Positions 23,940-32,167 of a stretch of 39,954 nucleotides of DNA are shown in pieces (position 1 is the stretch's first letter; each line of letters opens with the position of its first letter). A model generated the notes under the pieces. That model was not told the origin of the DNA, did not search any database, and worked only from the letters and a program-made list of their open reading frames with translations. The DNA comes from Sulfurimonas sp. GTDB taxonomy: Bacteria; Campylobacterota; Campylobacteria; Campylobacterales; Sulfurimonadaceae. The position numbers were made by a program, and so were the translations under genes. Location of the stretch: assembly GCA_027056465.1 (NCBI GenBank), contig JALUKS010000033.1, forward strand, positions 1 through 39,954, given 5' to 3'.

Positions 23940-24265
23940 GTAACTTCAACACACTGAAACTCCATAAAGAGTTTCAATATGTTTACAATAAAGGGAAAAA
24001 TGCACACTCTCGTAGTATCGTTATTTTTTTCCTTCCTCAGAATGAAATTCACAAAGTAGGTTTTACCGCTACAAAAAAACTAGGCAATGCAGTCAAACGC
24101 AACCGTGCCAAACGTAGAATGCGTGCAGTTTTTCGTGAACTTTCACCCTCTCTCAAAGATGGCTCTTATGTATTTGTTGCAAAAGTAGGTCTCTTTGATA
24201 CTCCACATGAACAGTTTGTAAAAGATTTTAAAAAAGTACTTAGAAATGCGAAAAGTTTTACTTAA
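23927..24265 (+). CDS. rnpA: Ribonuclease P protein component with non-canonical start
   Basis: The frame encodes a full RNase P protein: LKLHKEFQYVYNKGKNAHSR, VGFTATKKLGNAVKRNRAKR (the RNR motif) and RMRAVFRELSP. Its partner RNA processes tRNA 5' ends. The frame is closed by a TAA at 23921 and has no ATG, GTG or TTG before the conserved region. The best start is ATT at 23927 (112 residues), inside rpmH, with AAAGG 8 bases upstream; CTG at 23954 would give 103 residues and has poorer spacing. ATT starts are rare and, in infC, used for translational control. The 3' end overlaps yidD by 20 bases. The gene is certain, its start is not. Confidence 0.85.
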   Translation: MNSLGNFNTLKLHKEFQYVYNKGKNAHSRSIVIFFLPQNEIHKVGFTATKKLGNAVKRNRAKRRMRAVFRELSPSLKDGSYVFVAKVGLFDTPHEQFVKDFKKVLRNAKSFT

Positions 24266-24569
24266 ATTACTCTGGTTATATCAGAAGTTTTTTACCCTCA
24301 TAGGCTTTGGTTCGTGTAGGTATTACCCAACTTGTAGTGAATATGCACGATTAAATTTCGAAAACAACTCAATTTCAAGTGCGTTTTACCACTCTTTTAC
24401 TAGAATACTGCGTTGTAATCAATTATTTGATGGAGGGATAGAGCATCCATTGCTCAACAGACTCCGATGTAGACCCACAAAGTTAAGGGTCGAAGATATA
24501 AAATATTGGCTGGTTCCAGATAAAAAGAACCACTATTACATAATAAAAAATTTTTTCTATAAAGGGTAA
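24246..24569 (+). CDS. yidD: Membrane protein insertion efficiency factor YidD
   Basis: A 107-residue peripheral inner-membrane protein containing YQKFFTLIGFGSCRYYPTCS and the RILRCNQLFDGGIEHP stretch typical of YidD (UPF0161), which helps YidC insert proteins. The three cysteines in GSCRYYPTCS and RCNQ are conserved in the family. It overlaps rnpA by 20 bases and lies 4 bases before yidC. The C-terminal extension after about residue 75 is longer than in many YidD proteins but common in Campylobacterota. Confidence 0.95.
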   Translation: MRKVLLKLLWLYQKFFTLIGFGSCRYYPTCSEYARLNFENNSISSAFYHSFTRILRCNQLFDGGIEHPLLNRLRCRPTKLRVEDIKYWLVPDKKNHYYIIKNFFYKG

Positions 24570-24573
24570 ATAA

Positions 24574-26196
24574 GTGTTAGACAAAATGTCATCAAATCAG
24601 AGGCTCATAGTAGCCGTAATTCTTTCAATCGTGTTTTTTGTAGGCTATACAGCAATTTTTCCACCTAAAAAGCAAGAGGTAGCACAAGAGAGTGCAAAAG
24701 TCGTAAATGCAGGTGCAACAACGCAGAAGAACTCAAAATCTTCGCTAGCATCAGACACAGATGCAGATGCAGAAGCAGTCGCAGGTCACTCCATAACAGC
24801 TAGTGAAACAACGAGAACAGATACTATTTTAACTGTTAAAGAGAAGAACTTTATTCTTAAAATGGACACTTTGGGACGTATCTCTAGTAAAGAGCTTCTT
24901 CAAAAAAAGTTCAGAAACAAGGATAATCAACATGCACAGCTTATACCTGTTCATGGAACAAAGCCACTCTACATAAGATTTATGGATGAGAAGCTAAACA
25001 AAGAAGCTATCGCAACACCATACAGTGCTAATGTAAGCGAAGTAGATGTAGATAGCAAACCTCAAAAAGTGATACTTACTCAAAAACTTCCTGATTTAAC
25101 TGTTACGAAAGAGATTACATTTTATGCAGATGGTCATTACGACACTACTATTCATCTCTCAAAAAATAAAAAGTATTTTATTTATCTTGGAGAACGTCCT
25201 CATATCAATAAAAAAGAGCAGATGATGGCAGCAGCAGGAGCATTGGTTTACTCAAATGCAAAACGTCTTACGATGGTAGAAGATGGAGATTCAGAATCAC
25301 GAAAAACATTTAGCGATGTTGCACTTATTGCTGCTTTTGATCAATATAATGCTTCTATAATGTATAATTTAAACAAAGATAATGTTGTAATATTTGAGGG
25401 AGATAAAGATGATAATCCTGTTGTCTATTTTGATGGTGCTCAAAATATCACTTTTTCAGGATATGTAGGTGACAAAAACTACCAAACACTCAAGTCTATT
25501 AAACCTATACTTACACACGCCGTAGAGTATGGTTGGTTTACATTTGCAGCCAAACCACTCTTTGCACTTCTTGCTTGGTTACATGGTATCTTTGGTAACT
25601 GGGGTTGGGCTATTATTGCACTTACTGCACTTATTCGTATTGTTCTCTATCCTTTAACATACAAAGGTATGGTCTCTATGCAGAAGATGAAAAATCTTGC
25701 ACCTAAGATAAAAGAGATAAAAGAGAAGTACAAAGGTGATCCAGCTCGTCTTAATCAGGCGACTATGGATATGTACAAGAAACATGGTGCGAACCCTCTA
25801 GGTGGTTGTCTCCCTATGCTTCTTCAAATCCCTGTATTTTTTACAATTTATCGTGTGATTTTAAATGCAGTAGAACTTCAAGGTGCTCCTTGGATTTTAT
25901 GGGTACAAGATCTTTCTCGTATGGATCATTACTATATAATGCCTATACTTATGGGTGCATCTATGTTCCTACAGCAACGTATGACACCAAACAATTTTAC
26001 TGACCCATTACAAGAGAAGATTATGAAGTATTTACCTGTAATTTTTACATTTTTCTTTATAACATTCCCGTCAGGTCTCGTGCTTTACTGGTTTATAAAT
26101 AACCTTTTCTCTGTAGCACAACAATTTATCGTAAATCAACAATTTAAAAATGCAGAAGATGCTACAGCAGTCGTTGCAGATAAAAAAGAGAAGTAG
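24574..26196 (+). CDS. yidC: Membrane protein insertase YidC
   Basis: A 540-residue insertase for inner-membrane proteins, working alone or with SecYEG. An N-terminal membrane helix (RLIVAVILSIVFFVGYTAIF), a linker rich in Ala/Thr/Asp, a periplasmic P1 domain (about 80-325) and the conserved core are seen: WGWAIIALTALIRIVLYPLT with the core Arg, GGCLPMLLQIPVFFTIYRVI and FPSGLVLYWFINNLFSVAQQ. The length matches Gram-negative YidC. I chose GTG at 24574, which has AAAGGG 7 bases upstream; the ATG at 24586 lacks a ribosome site. Confidence 0.97.
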   Translation: MLDKMSSNQRLIVAVILSIVFFVGYTAIFPPKKQEVAQESAKVVNAGATTQKNSKSSLASDTDADAEAVAGHSITASETTRTDTILTVKEKNFILKMDTLGRISSKELLQKKFRNKDNQHAQLIPVHGTKPLYIRFMDEKLNKEAIATPYSANVSEVDVDSKPQKVILTQKLPDLTVTKEITFYADGHYDTTIHLSKNKKYFIYLGERPHINKKEQMMAAAGALVYSNAKRLTMVEDGDSESRKTFSDVALIAAFDQYNASIMYNLNKDNVVIFEGDKDDNPVVYFDGAQNITFSGYVGDKNYQTLKSIKPILTHAVEYGWFTFAAKPLFALLAWLHGIFGNWGWAIIALTALIRIVLYPLTYKGMVSMQKMKNLAPKIKEIKEKYKGDPARLNQATMDMYKKHGANPLGGCLPMLLQIPVFFTIYRVILNAVELQGAPWILWVQDLSRMDHYYIMPILMGASMFLQQRMTPNNFTDPLQEKIMKYLPVIFTFFFITFPSGLVLYWFINNLFSVAQQFIVNQQFKNAEDATAVVADKKEK

Positions 26197-26198
26197 TC

Positions 26199-27143
26199 AT
26201 GAAAAAGATAGAAGCCCTAACACTAGAATTAGCATATGCAGATGCTGCCTCTTGGTTTAACTGTTCCGTTACTCAGCTCAATATCGAAGTTGTTCAAGTA
26301 CCAAGTAGAGGCTTTTTAGGTCTCTTTAAAAAGCCTGCAATTATTGTTGTAACTAAGCATACAAGTAGTGTAGAAGAAGAAATTGTAGAAGAAGAGCCAA
26401 AAGTTGTAAAAGAAGTAAAAGCTCCTAAAGAAGAGAAAAAAAAGCCACAGAAAAAAGCTAAAAAAGTAGAACCTGTAGTTAAAAAAGAAGAAAAAAATCA
26501 AACTGTTCTCAATGACACAATTATGCCAGCTTCATTTGTGAGTGATCAAGATGATGAAGATGAAGATCTTGCAAGTGGACTTGACTATACGGCAGATTAT
26601 GATGATGAGTATGATGAAGTAGAAGAAGAGAGTGTAGAAGAAATAGAGAAAGAAGAGCCTACAGCGATAGTTGTATCTACAGATATGCAAGCTATCGCAA
26701 ATGAGGTTGAAGAAAAAATAAATAAACTTTTTACTCTTACATGCTTTTCTATAGAGAAGATAGAGGTAAGTGCATATGATGCTGAGACTCTTTTAATAGA
26801 GTTTAAAGGTAATGATGTGGCACTGCTTATAGGAAAAGAGGGCTATAGATATAAGGCTCTTTCTTATATGATTTTTAACTGGATTAACTCCTCTTATGAG
26901 GTACAACTGCGTTTAGAAATAGCAGAGTTTTTACAAAATCAAGAAGAATCAATGCAACGCTACTTGGAGAGTGTTTGTGAGAATGTTGAACGTTCTGGTA
27001 AGGCACAGACAAAAATTCTTGATGGTGTTTTACTTCAGATAGCACTTAAAAATCTACGAGAAAAGTACCCACAAAAGTATGTCGTTATTCGTTCAACACG
27101 AGATGGACTTAAGTACATTTTAATCGCTGATTATTACAACTAA
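26199..27143 (+). CDS. jag: Jag/KhpB-type RNA-binding protein
   Basis: A 314-residue protein with a Jag-N domain (MKKIEALTLELAYADAASWF, then PSRGFLGLFKKPAIIVV, residues 1-52), a highly charged low-complexity linker of about 120 residues (first Lys/Glu-rich, then Asp/Glu-rich), a KH-like domain (LLIGKEGYRYKALSYMIFNW) and a C-terminal R3H-like region (RSGKAQTKILDG, VVIRSTRDGLKYILIAD). KhpB/Jag proteins bind RNA and, in Firmicutes, control cell division and envelope genes. Its place after yidC and before mnmE is conserved. The family is clear, but the long linker is larger than in many homologues. Confidence 0.9.
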   Translation: MKKIEALTLELAYADAASWFNCSVTQLNIEVVQVPSRGFLGLFKKPAIIVVTKHTSSVEEEIVEEEPKVVKEVKAPKEEKKKPQKKAKKVEPVVKKEEKNQTVLNDTIMPASFVSDQDDEDEDLASGLDYTADYDDEYDEVEEESVEEIEKEEPTAIVVSTDMQAIANEVEEKINKLFTLTCFSIEKIEVSAYDAETLLIEFKGNDVALLIGKEGYRYKALSYMIFNWINSSYEVQLRLEIAEFLQNQEESMQRYLESVCENVERSGKAQTKILDGVLLQIALKNLREKYPQKYVVIRSTRDGLKYILIADYYN

Positions 27144-27151
27144 GTTTCGTA

Positions 27152-28495
27152 ATGATTGATGATACTATAACAGCCATTGCAACTGCAAATGGTATAGGCT
27201 CTATCGCTATTATCCGTATTAGTGGAGATAAAGCTTTAGAGATTGCAAAAAAACTCTCCAAACGCGAGAGTTTTTCTCCCCGCTATGCTACCCTTACAAA
27301 TATTTATGATGCAGATGAAGTACTTATAGATGAAGCTATAGTTGTCTACTTTAAAGCACCTTACTCTTTTACAGCTGAACATGTTGTCGAGATACAGTGC
27401 CATGGTGGTTTTATCGTTGCACAAAGTATATTAAAAGCAACACTCAAAGCTGGAGCTAGGCTTGCAAACGCAGGAGAATTTTCTAAACGTGCTTTTTTTA
27501 ATGGTCGTATTGACCTAAGTGAAGCTGAAGCCATTGCACAACTTATAGAAGCAAAAAGTGAAGATGCTGCAAAGATTTTAGCCTCACAGATGAAAGGTTC
27601 ACTTAAAAACTTTATAGAAGAAGTTCGTGATGATATCATTCATATCCTTGCGTTTAGTGAAGTAAGTATTGACTATGCAGAAGAGGATTTGCCTGATGAT
27701 TTAGTTCTGCAGATAAAAGCAAAACTTGATGAACTCTATAAACTTTTGAACAAAACTCTCCAAGCTTCAAAGTCACGAGAGGGACTTATGCAAGGTTTTC
27801 GTGTGGCTATCATCGGCAAACCAAATGTTGGAAAAAGCTCCCTTTTAAATGCTTTACTCAATTTCGATCGTGCAATTGTGAGTGACATAGCCGGAACAAC
27901 TCGTGACACCATAGAAGAGCAGGTAAAAATTGGTTCGCATCTTATCCGTATGGTAGATACAGCGGGTATTCGTGAGGCGAGTGATGAGATAGAACGCATC
28001 GGAATAGAGCGAAGTCTTGAGGCTATAAAAGAGAGTGACATCGTTGTGGCACTCTTTGATAGTTCTCGCCAAGCTGATGATGAAGATAGAGAAATAGCTA
28101 GACTTATAGAACTAGCACGAGCAGAGGGCAAAGATGTTATAGTTATCAAAAATAAGATAGACTTAGAGCAAAAATTTGAACTTCTCTCTCTCACGTTTGA
28201 TATAGAACTCAACTCAAAAGATGATGTAAGTTCACTTGTGAGAGTGTTAGAGAACATTATGGATAGAAGTAACTTTAGTGATGAAATTATGCTTATTTCG
28301 ACAAGGCAGATAAGTGCAGTAGAAGAGACTATGAAGAATATAGAAGATGCTTTTGTGCCACTCGAAGACCAAGAGCTTGAGATATTCTCTTTTCATCTTA
28401 ATGAAGCAGTCAAAGAGATGGCAAGTATAACGCGACCATTTGAAAATGATGAGATGCTAGACAAGATGTTTGGCTCGTTTTGCTTAGGAAAATAG
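27152..28495 (+). CDS. mnmE: tRNA modification GTPase MnmE
   Basis: A 447-residue GTPase that with MnmG forms the cmnm5 modification of U34 in tRNA. The N-terminal formyl-THF-binding domain has DTITAIATANGIGSIAIIRI and YSFTAEHVVEIQCHGG. The central G domain has Walker A GKPNVGKSSLLNALL (about 218-232), G2 TTRD, G3 DTAG and G4 NKID. The C-terminus MFGSFCLGK keeps the functional cysteine of the F-C-(I/L/V)-G-K motif. Length matches the family (454 in E. coli). No ribosome site is seen before its ATG. ruvX begins at the base after the stop. Confidence 0.97.
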   Translation: MIDDTITAIATANGIGSIAIIRISGDKALEIAKKLSKRESFSPRYATLTNIYDADEVLIDEAIVVYFKAPYSFTAEHVVEIQCHGGFIVAQSILKATLKAGARLANAGEFSKRAFFNGRIDLSEAEAIAQLIEAKSEDAAKILASQMKGSLKNFIEEVRDDIIHILAFSEVSIDYAEEDLPDDLVLQIKAKLDELYKLLNKTLQASKSREGLMQGFRVAIIGKPNVGKSSLLNALLNFDRAIVSDIAGTTRDTIEEQVKIGSHLIRMVDTAGIREASDEIERIGIERSLEAIKESDIVVALFDSSRQADDEDREIARLIELARAEGKDVIVIKNKIDLEQKFELLSLTFDIELNSKDDVSSLVRVLENIMDRSNFSDEIMLISTRQISAVEETMKNIEDAFVPLEDQELEIFSFHLNEAVKEMASITRPFENDEMLDKMFGSFCLGK

Positions 28496-28897
28496 ATGAA
28501 ATACATAGCAATAGACTTAGGTCTCAAACGCATCGGACTTGCTTACTCGGCACACAAAGATTTAGTAACACCACTTCCAGCAGTTATACGAAAAAACCGT
28601 AACCAAGCTTCAGATGAAGTAAGAAAAATCATCAAAGAGTGGGAGGCTGATGCAGTTGTCATCGGTGTTCCTCTCGGTGGCAGTAGCGAAGAGGAGATGA
28701 AACGCCGTATCGCACATTTTATGAATTTAGTCGCGTTTGAGGGTGAAGTTTTTTACCAAGATGAAGCAGGTAGTTCCCTTGAGGCTGAGAACCTTATGAA
28801 AGGTGAGATAAAGTATGTTCGTGATGGACGCATCGACTCTATCTCGGCTATGATAATTTTGCAACGGTATCTTTATAAGAAAAAACAAGAGTCATGA
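28496..28897 (+). CDS. ruvX: Putative Holliday junction resolvase / pre-16S rRNA nuclease RuvX
   Basis: A 133-residue RNase H-fold nuclease (YqgF family). The first catalytic aspartate is in YIAIDLGLKRIGLAYS (D7); VVIGVPLGGSSEEE contains the central strand and the DEAGSSLEAENLM segment holds the second acidic pair, followed by the late aspartate in GRIDSISAMIIL. Length is typical (138 in E. coli). It is thought to mature the 5' end of 16S rRNA and to act on branched DNA. The ribosome site AGGA lies inside mnmE, and the gene overlaps the next by 4 bases. Confidence 0.93.
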   Translation: MKYIAIDLGLKRIGLAYSAHKDLVTPLPAVIRKNRNQASDEVRKIIKEWEADAVVIGVPLGGSSEEEMKRRIAHFMNLVAFEGEVFYQDEAGSSLEAENLMKGEIKYVRDGRIDSISAMIILQRYLYKKKQES

Positions 28898-29592
28898 GAC
28901 TTGTCGGTTTAGACATTTTTCGTGGGTATGCACTTTTACTCATGGTGATTTTTCATTTTTGTTTTGATCTTAATAACTTTCATTATATAGATTTCAATCT
29001 TATGTATGGTGCTTTCTGGCACTATTACCGTTATATTATCGTGAGTATGTTCGTTTTTGCTTCAGGTGTTAGTCTGCAAATCGCCTATAGAAAAGGGATT
29101 CAGAAAAACAAATTCCTTAAACGACTACTTATGTTAGGTTCAGCTTCCCTAGCTGTGAGCATAGGTAGTTATACTCAGTTTCCAAATACATGGATATATT
29201 TTGGTATATTACATTTTTTTCTTTTTGCCTCTGTAGCTGGAGTACTCTTTTTAAAGATTCCCAAAATTGCTTTATTAACAGCTCTCGCTATTATTGTAGG
29301 ATATAATCTACAACTTATCAATATGCACTGGCTATACAATCTTCTTCAAGCACCTCTACATCTTCCTATTAGATATACCGAAGATTTGGCAAATATTTTT
29401 CCATGGTTTGGCGTTTTTTTATTTGGAATTGTCTTTGGCTATTACAAACTAGCAGATAAATTCTTCGCTCTTAATATATTTACTAGAAAATCAAAATTTA
29501 ATATTGTTTTTTCTTATATTGGAAAGCATTCTTTATTGATTTATTTACTCCATCAACCTCTGTTTTTTGGGATTTTTTTACTTTTATTATGA
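28894..29592 (+). CDS. DUF1624-type polytopic membrane protein
   Basis: A 232-residue protein with about seven membrane segments. The start MRLVGLDIFRGYALLLMVIF and the following HFCFDL match DUF1624/HGSNAT-like (acyltransferase-3-related) proteins, in which (G)xD..RG and H..(Y/F) are conserved. Later YIGKHSLLIYLLHQPLFFG is also typical and holds a conserved histidine. The family probably transfers acyl groups across the inner membrane, but its substrate here is unknown. It starts in an ATGA overlap with ruvX, so it is co-translated. A 302-base gap follows. Confidence 0.85.
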   Translation: MRLVGLDIFRGYALLLMVIFHFCFDLNNFHYIDFNLMYGAFWHYYRYIIVSMFVFASGVSLQIAYRKGIQKNKFLKRLLMLGSASLAVSIGSYTQFPNTWIYFGILHFFLFASVAGVLFLKIPKIALLTALAIIVGYNLQLINMHWLYNLLQAPLHLPIRYTEDLANIFPWFGVFLFGIVFGYYKLADKFFALNIFTRKSKFNIVFSYIGKHSLLIYLLHQPLFFGIFLLLL

Positions 29593-29714
29593 AATTTTGA
29601 TACACTTAGTTTATGAAAAATAATATCTATAATATCGAAATCTCATCGTATTGGAAGTTAATTTGAAAATTGCACGCTAGTTTTTAATTTTGGGATTATT
29701 ACAACAAGACTAGG

Positions 29715-29761
29715 GTTTCTTCTAAAAAAGTGTATTTACCTACACTTTTTTTAGAAGGAAC
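29715..29761. terminator. Long palindromic hairpin, possible bidirectional terminator
   Basis: The arms pair over about 20 bp: GTTTCTTCT-A6-GTGTA with TACAC-T7-AGAAGGAAC, loop TTTACC, with one bulged T and one T-G pair. Runs of A and T within the arms put a U-run at the stem end for both directions. It ends 134 bases before the hemerythrin gene and 123 bases after the DUF1624 gene. It could stop transcription both ways, or be the 3' end of a small RNA. Confidence 0.5.
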
Positions 29762-29842
29762 AAAGAATTGGATATAGATTATACACAGGGATATTTTTTA
29801 GTAAACTAGAAGCATAGAGTAGATAATTTTAAGTGATTTTAA

Positions 29843-29870
29843 TTGTTAATTGTCTTATTTCTATTATAAT
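29843..29870 (+). promoter_or_regulatory. Sigma-70-type promoter of the hemerythrin gene
   Basis: TTGTTA (29843-29848) and TATAAT (29865-29870) are separated by 16 bases and lie 25 bases before the hemerythrin ATG. The leader carries AGAGAG as a modest ribosome site. I saw no clear FNR or CRP dyad nearby. Confidence 0.55.
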
Positions 29871-29894
29871 ATCAGAAATTATTAGAGAGAAAAT

Positions 29895-30335
29895 ATGAGT
29901 AGCATTAAAGAATACCTAACAAACGACCATAGAAAATGCGATGAAATTTTTGCAAAGATGGAAGAGGAAGCTGGTTCTTCTTTAGAGAGTGCTAGAACAT
30001 TAGCACAAGAGTTTGTAACAGATATGCAACACCATTTTGCGATGGAAGAGCAGGTGATGTTTCCAGAGTTTGAGAAAAAAACTGGTATGACTCAGGGTCC
30101 AACTGAAATGATGCGTCAAGAACATGCACAGATGCGTTCTCTTCTTTTACAGCTGATGAGTGCTATAGATGAAAAAAATAGTGATAGATTTTTTGGAACA
30201 AGTGAAACACTGATGATACTTCTTCAACAGCACAATATGAAAGAAGAACAGATGCTCTATCCTATGGCACAACAACATCTTAGTGCTGAGTCTGATCGTA
30301 TAGTGTCGACAATGGACTCTCTAATAGTAGAGTAG
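29895..30335 (+). CDS. Hemerythrin-like HHE domain protein
   Basis: A 146-residue, probably cytoplasmic four-helix bundle. Candidate di-iron ligands include NDHRKCDEIF, MQHHFAMEEQVMFPEFE, MRQEHAQMRSLL and QQHNMKEEQMLYPMAQ, giving the H...HxxxE...H...HxxxxE pattern of hemerythrin-type proteins. Members bind oxygen, sense oxygen or NO, or repair iron centres. Only 10 bases separate it from a polytopic membrane protein in the same direction, so they are probably an operon. The ATG has AGAGAG about 5 bases upstream. Confidence 0.88.
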   Translation: MSSIKEYLTNDHRKCDEIFAKMEEEAGSSLESARTLAQEFVTDMQHHFAMEEQVMFPEFEKKTGMTQGPTEMMRQEHAQMRSLLLQLMSAIDEKNSDRFFGTSETLMILLQQHNMKEEQMLYPMAQQHLSAESDRIVSTMDSLIVE

Positions 30336-30345
30336 ATAAAAGTTT

Positions 30346-31644
30346 ATGAAACTTAATGGTTTATCAGTAGATCAAGCACCTCCAATAGCAGCACCGCTGC
30401 GTTTTTTCTTAACAGCACCTCTTTTTGGGATTATCGCTGGGATATTAATACTACTGAGTAATTCTCATACCTTGATGAGTCGTTATTCTGTCGATGCTAT
30501 TATAGTGACACATGCTATAACTATAGGAGTTTTTGCCTTTGTGATGTTTGGTGCATTAACCCAGATGTTGCCCGTTTTAGCAGGGGCAAAGATAGATAGA
30601 GTCAAAGGCATAACTTTTTTTTCTTACCTTATGCTCACTTCAGGGCTTTTAGCGATGATAATCGGACTAAAATTTTCCATAGAGGTACTCACAACATATG
30701 CTTATATCGGAATAGGATCAGGTTTTTTAACGATGGTAATTGCTATAGTTTATGCTATGCGAAATGTAAATAATTTTACAGCAACTATAAAAGGTATGCT
30801 AGCAAGTCTTCTTTTTGCTTTTTTTATTGGATGTATGGGGATTTTTTTACTTTATGAATATGCAACAAATAGTATTTCTCAATACCATTATTTGATAGCA
30901 GATATTCACAGTGTTTGGGCTATATTTGGTTTTGCTGGTCTTCTTATCATAGGGGTAGCATTTCAAGTACTTCCTATGTTTTATGTAGCTCCTAAATTTA
31001 AGCAGTTTTGTAAAAAAAGAGTTGTTTTGCTCATTAGTAGTGGTCTTCTGATATGGCTTTTCTTAAATCAATTTTATGAGCAGTACGAACTCGTTGCCAA
31101 GATATGGATAGCACTTTTCTTCTGGGCATTTGCGACAACTGTATGGCTGAAGTTTAACAAGCGAAAACGCCCAATAAGTGATGTTACAGTGTGGTACTGG
31201 AGAGCTTCTAGTATATTTTTAACACTAGGATCATTTCTTTGGATATTTGATGAGTTTTTTAAACATGAGTATATAGTAATGGTAGGTATACTTATAGGGG
31301 GTGGCTTTATCCTCTCTATCATGATAGGTATGCTCTATAAAATACTTCCATTCTTAGTATGGTTTCATCTCAATGCGATGGGTTACATGAAGATACCAAC
31401 GATAAATGAGATGATAGATAAGGGATTAGCAAAAGTACAGTTTACACTTCTTATGCTCTCTCTTATCGGGTTTATATTCGCATTTTATATACCGCAACTT
31501 TTAGCAGTTTCTGCAATTTATTTTATTATTAGCATGGCATTACTAGAGTATAATATTTTAGGACCGCTATTTATATACAGAGCAACAAAAAAGAAAAAAC
31601 CTGATTTTGATATGAGTGTATTTAATATGGAAGGAGTAAAGTAG
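30346..31644 (+). CDS. Twelve-helix membrane protein, heme-copper oxidase subunit I/NnrS-like
   Basis: A 432-residue protein of about 12 predicted membrane helices. Histidines inside helices recur: VTHAITIGVFAFVMFGALTQ, ADIHSVWAIFGFAGLLIIG and FLVWFHLNAMGYM, each near glycine- and aromatic-rich segments. This H...G...Q..P.L pattern resembles the heme-copper oxidase subunit I fold and the NnrS family linked to nitric oxide tolerance, but I cannot assign it to either. The copper-ligand HH pair of true oxidases is not visible. It sits between hemerythrin and aroK with 10- and 1-base gaps, so a shared role with the hemerythrin in oxygen or NO handling is an inference. Confidence 0.6.
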   Translation: MKLNGLSVDQAPPIAAPLRFFLTAPLFGIIAGILILLSNSHTLMSRYSVDAIIVTHAITIGVFAFVMFGALTQMLPVLAGAKIDRVKGITFFSYLMLTSGLLAMIIGLKFSIEVLTTYAYIGIGSGFLTMVIAIVYAMRNVNNFTATIKGMLASLLFAFFIGCMGIFLLYEYATNSISQYHYLIADIHSVWAIFGFAGLLIIGVAFQVLPMFYVAPKFKQFCKKRVVLLISSGLLIWLFLNQFYEQYELVAKIWIALFFWAFATTVWLKFNKRKRPISDVTVWYWRASSIFLTLGSFLWIFDEFFKHEYIVMVGILIGGGFILSIMIGMLYKILPFLVWFHLNAMGYMKIPTINEMIDKGLAKVQFTLLMLSLIGFIFAFYIPQLLAVSAIYFIISMALLEYNILGPLFIYRATKKKKPDFDMSVFNMEGVK

Positions 31645-31645
31645 A

Positions 31646-32167
31646 ATGAAAACAAACAATGTTATTTTGATAGGGTTTATGGGTGTAGGTAAGGGCAGTA
31701 TTGCTCGTGAAGTAATTCAAAACTCAAAGTATATGACTATAGATACAGATGATCTCATAGAGTCTATGGAAAATAGAAAAATAAAAACTGTTTTTGAAGA
31801 GGAGGGTGAGGCCTATTTTCGCAAATTAGAGAAAAATGTAGCAAAATGGCTAGAGTCAAGTGTGCAAAATACACTCATATCTACAGGTGGTGGTTTTTAT
31901 AAACAGGCAAATCTCAAAAAAATAGGTATAATTGTACTTCTCGATTCTCCTTTTGATGCGATTATTAAACGTATCAAAAAGCATCCCAATGCAGCAAAAA
32001 AGTTGAAAAAAAGACCACTTTTAGCTGACTTGAAAAAAGCAAAAGAACTCTATGATGCACGTCGTCCTGAGTACTTAAAACTGGCAGATATCGTTATAGA
32101 TGTTACAGATAAAAGTGCAGAGACCTGCTCAAAAGAACTTCTTAAAAAGGTAAAAAAATATGTTTAA
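31646..32167 (+). CDS. aroK: Shikimate kinase
   Basis: A 173-residue kinase that phosphorylates shikimate in chorismate synthesis. It has the P-loop GFMGVGKGS (9-17), TIDTDDLIES with the shikimate-binding aspartate, FRKLEKN with the arginine of the F-R-x-x-E motif, and STGGG. The lid and C-terminal RRPEYLKLADI are in place. The P-loop ends GKGS, not GK(S/T), as in several Campylobacterota enzymes. Ribosome site AAGGAG lies inside the previous gene, 1 base of space separates them, and the 3' end overlaps the next gene by 8 bases. Confidence 0.95.
   Translation: MKTNNVILIGFMGVGKGSIAREVIQNSKYMTIDTDDLIESMENRKIKTVFEEEGEAYFRKLEKNVAKWLESSVQNTLISTGGGFYKQANLKKIGIIVLLDSPFDAIIKRIKKHPNAAKKLKKRPLLADLKKAKELYDARRPEYLKLADIVIDVTDKSAETCSKELLKKVKKYV

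Larger units (their letters stand above)
29593..29894. other. 302-base gap before the hemerythrin gene
   Basis: The gap holds a strong hairpin at 29715-29761 and a promoter-like pair at 29843-29870. The rest is A/T-rich, and I see no protein-coding frame with a start and ribosome site, no tRNA, and no second repeat. A small RNA ending at the hairpin cannot be excluded. Confidence 0.6.

Noticed and set aside
27736..28257. A 173-codon open frame antisense to mnmE
   Set aside because: It is a complement of the GTPase domain, Ser/Leu-rich with no recognisable motif or start signal.
29715..29761. Transposon end or mobile repeat
   Set aside because: No transposase and no second copy in the window; one hairpin alone does not support it.
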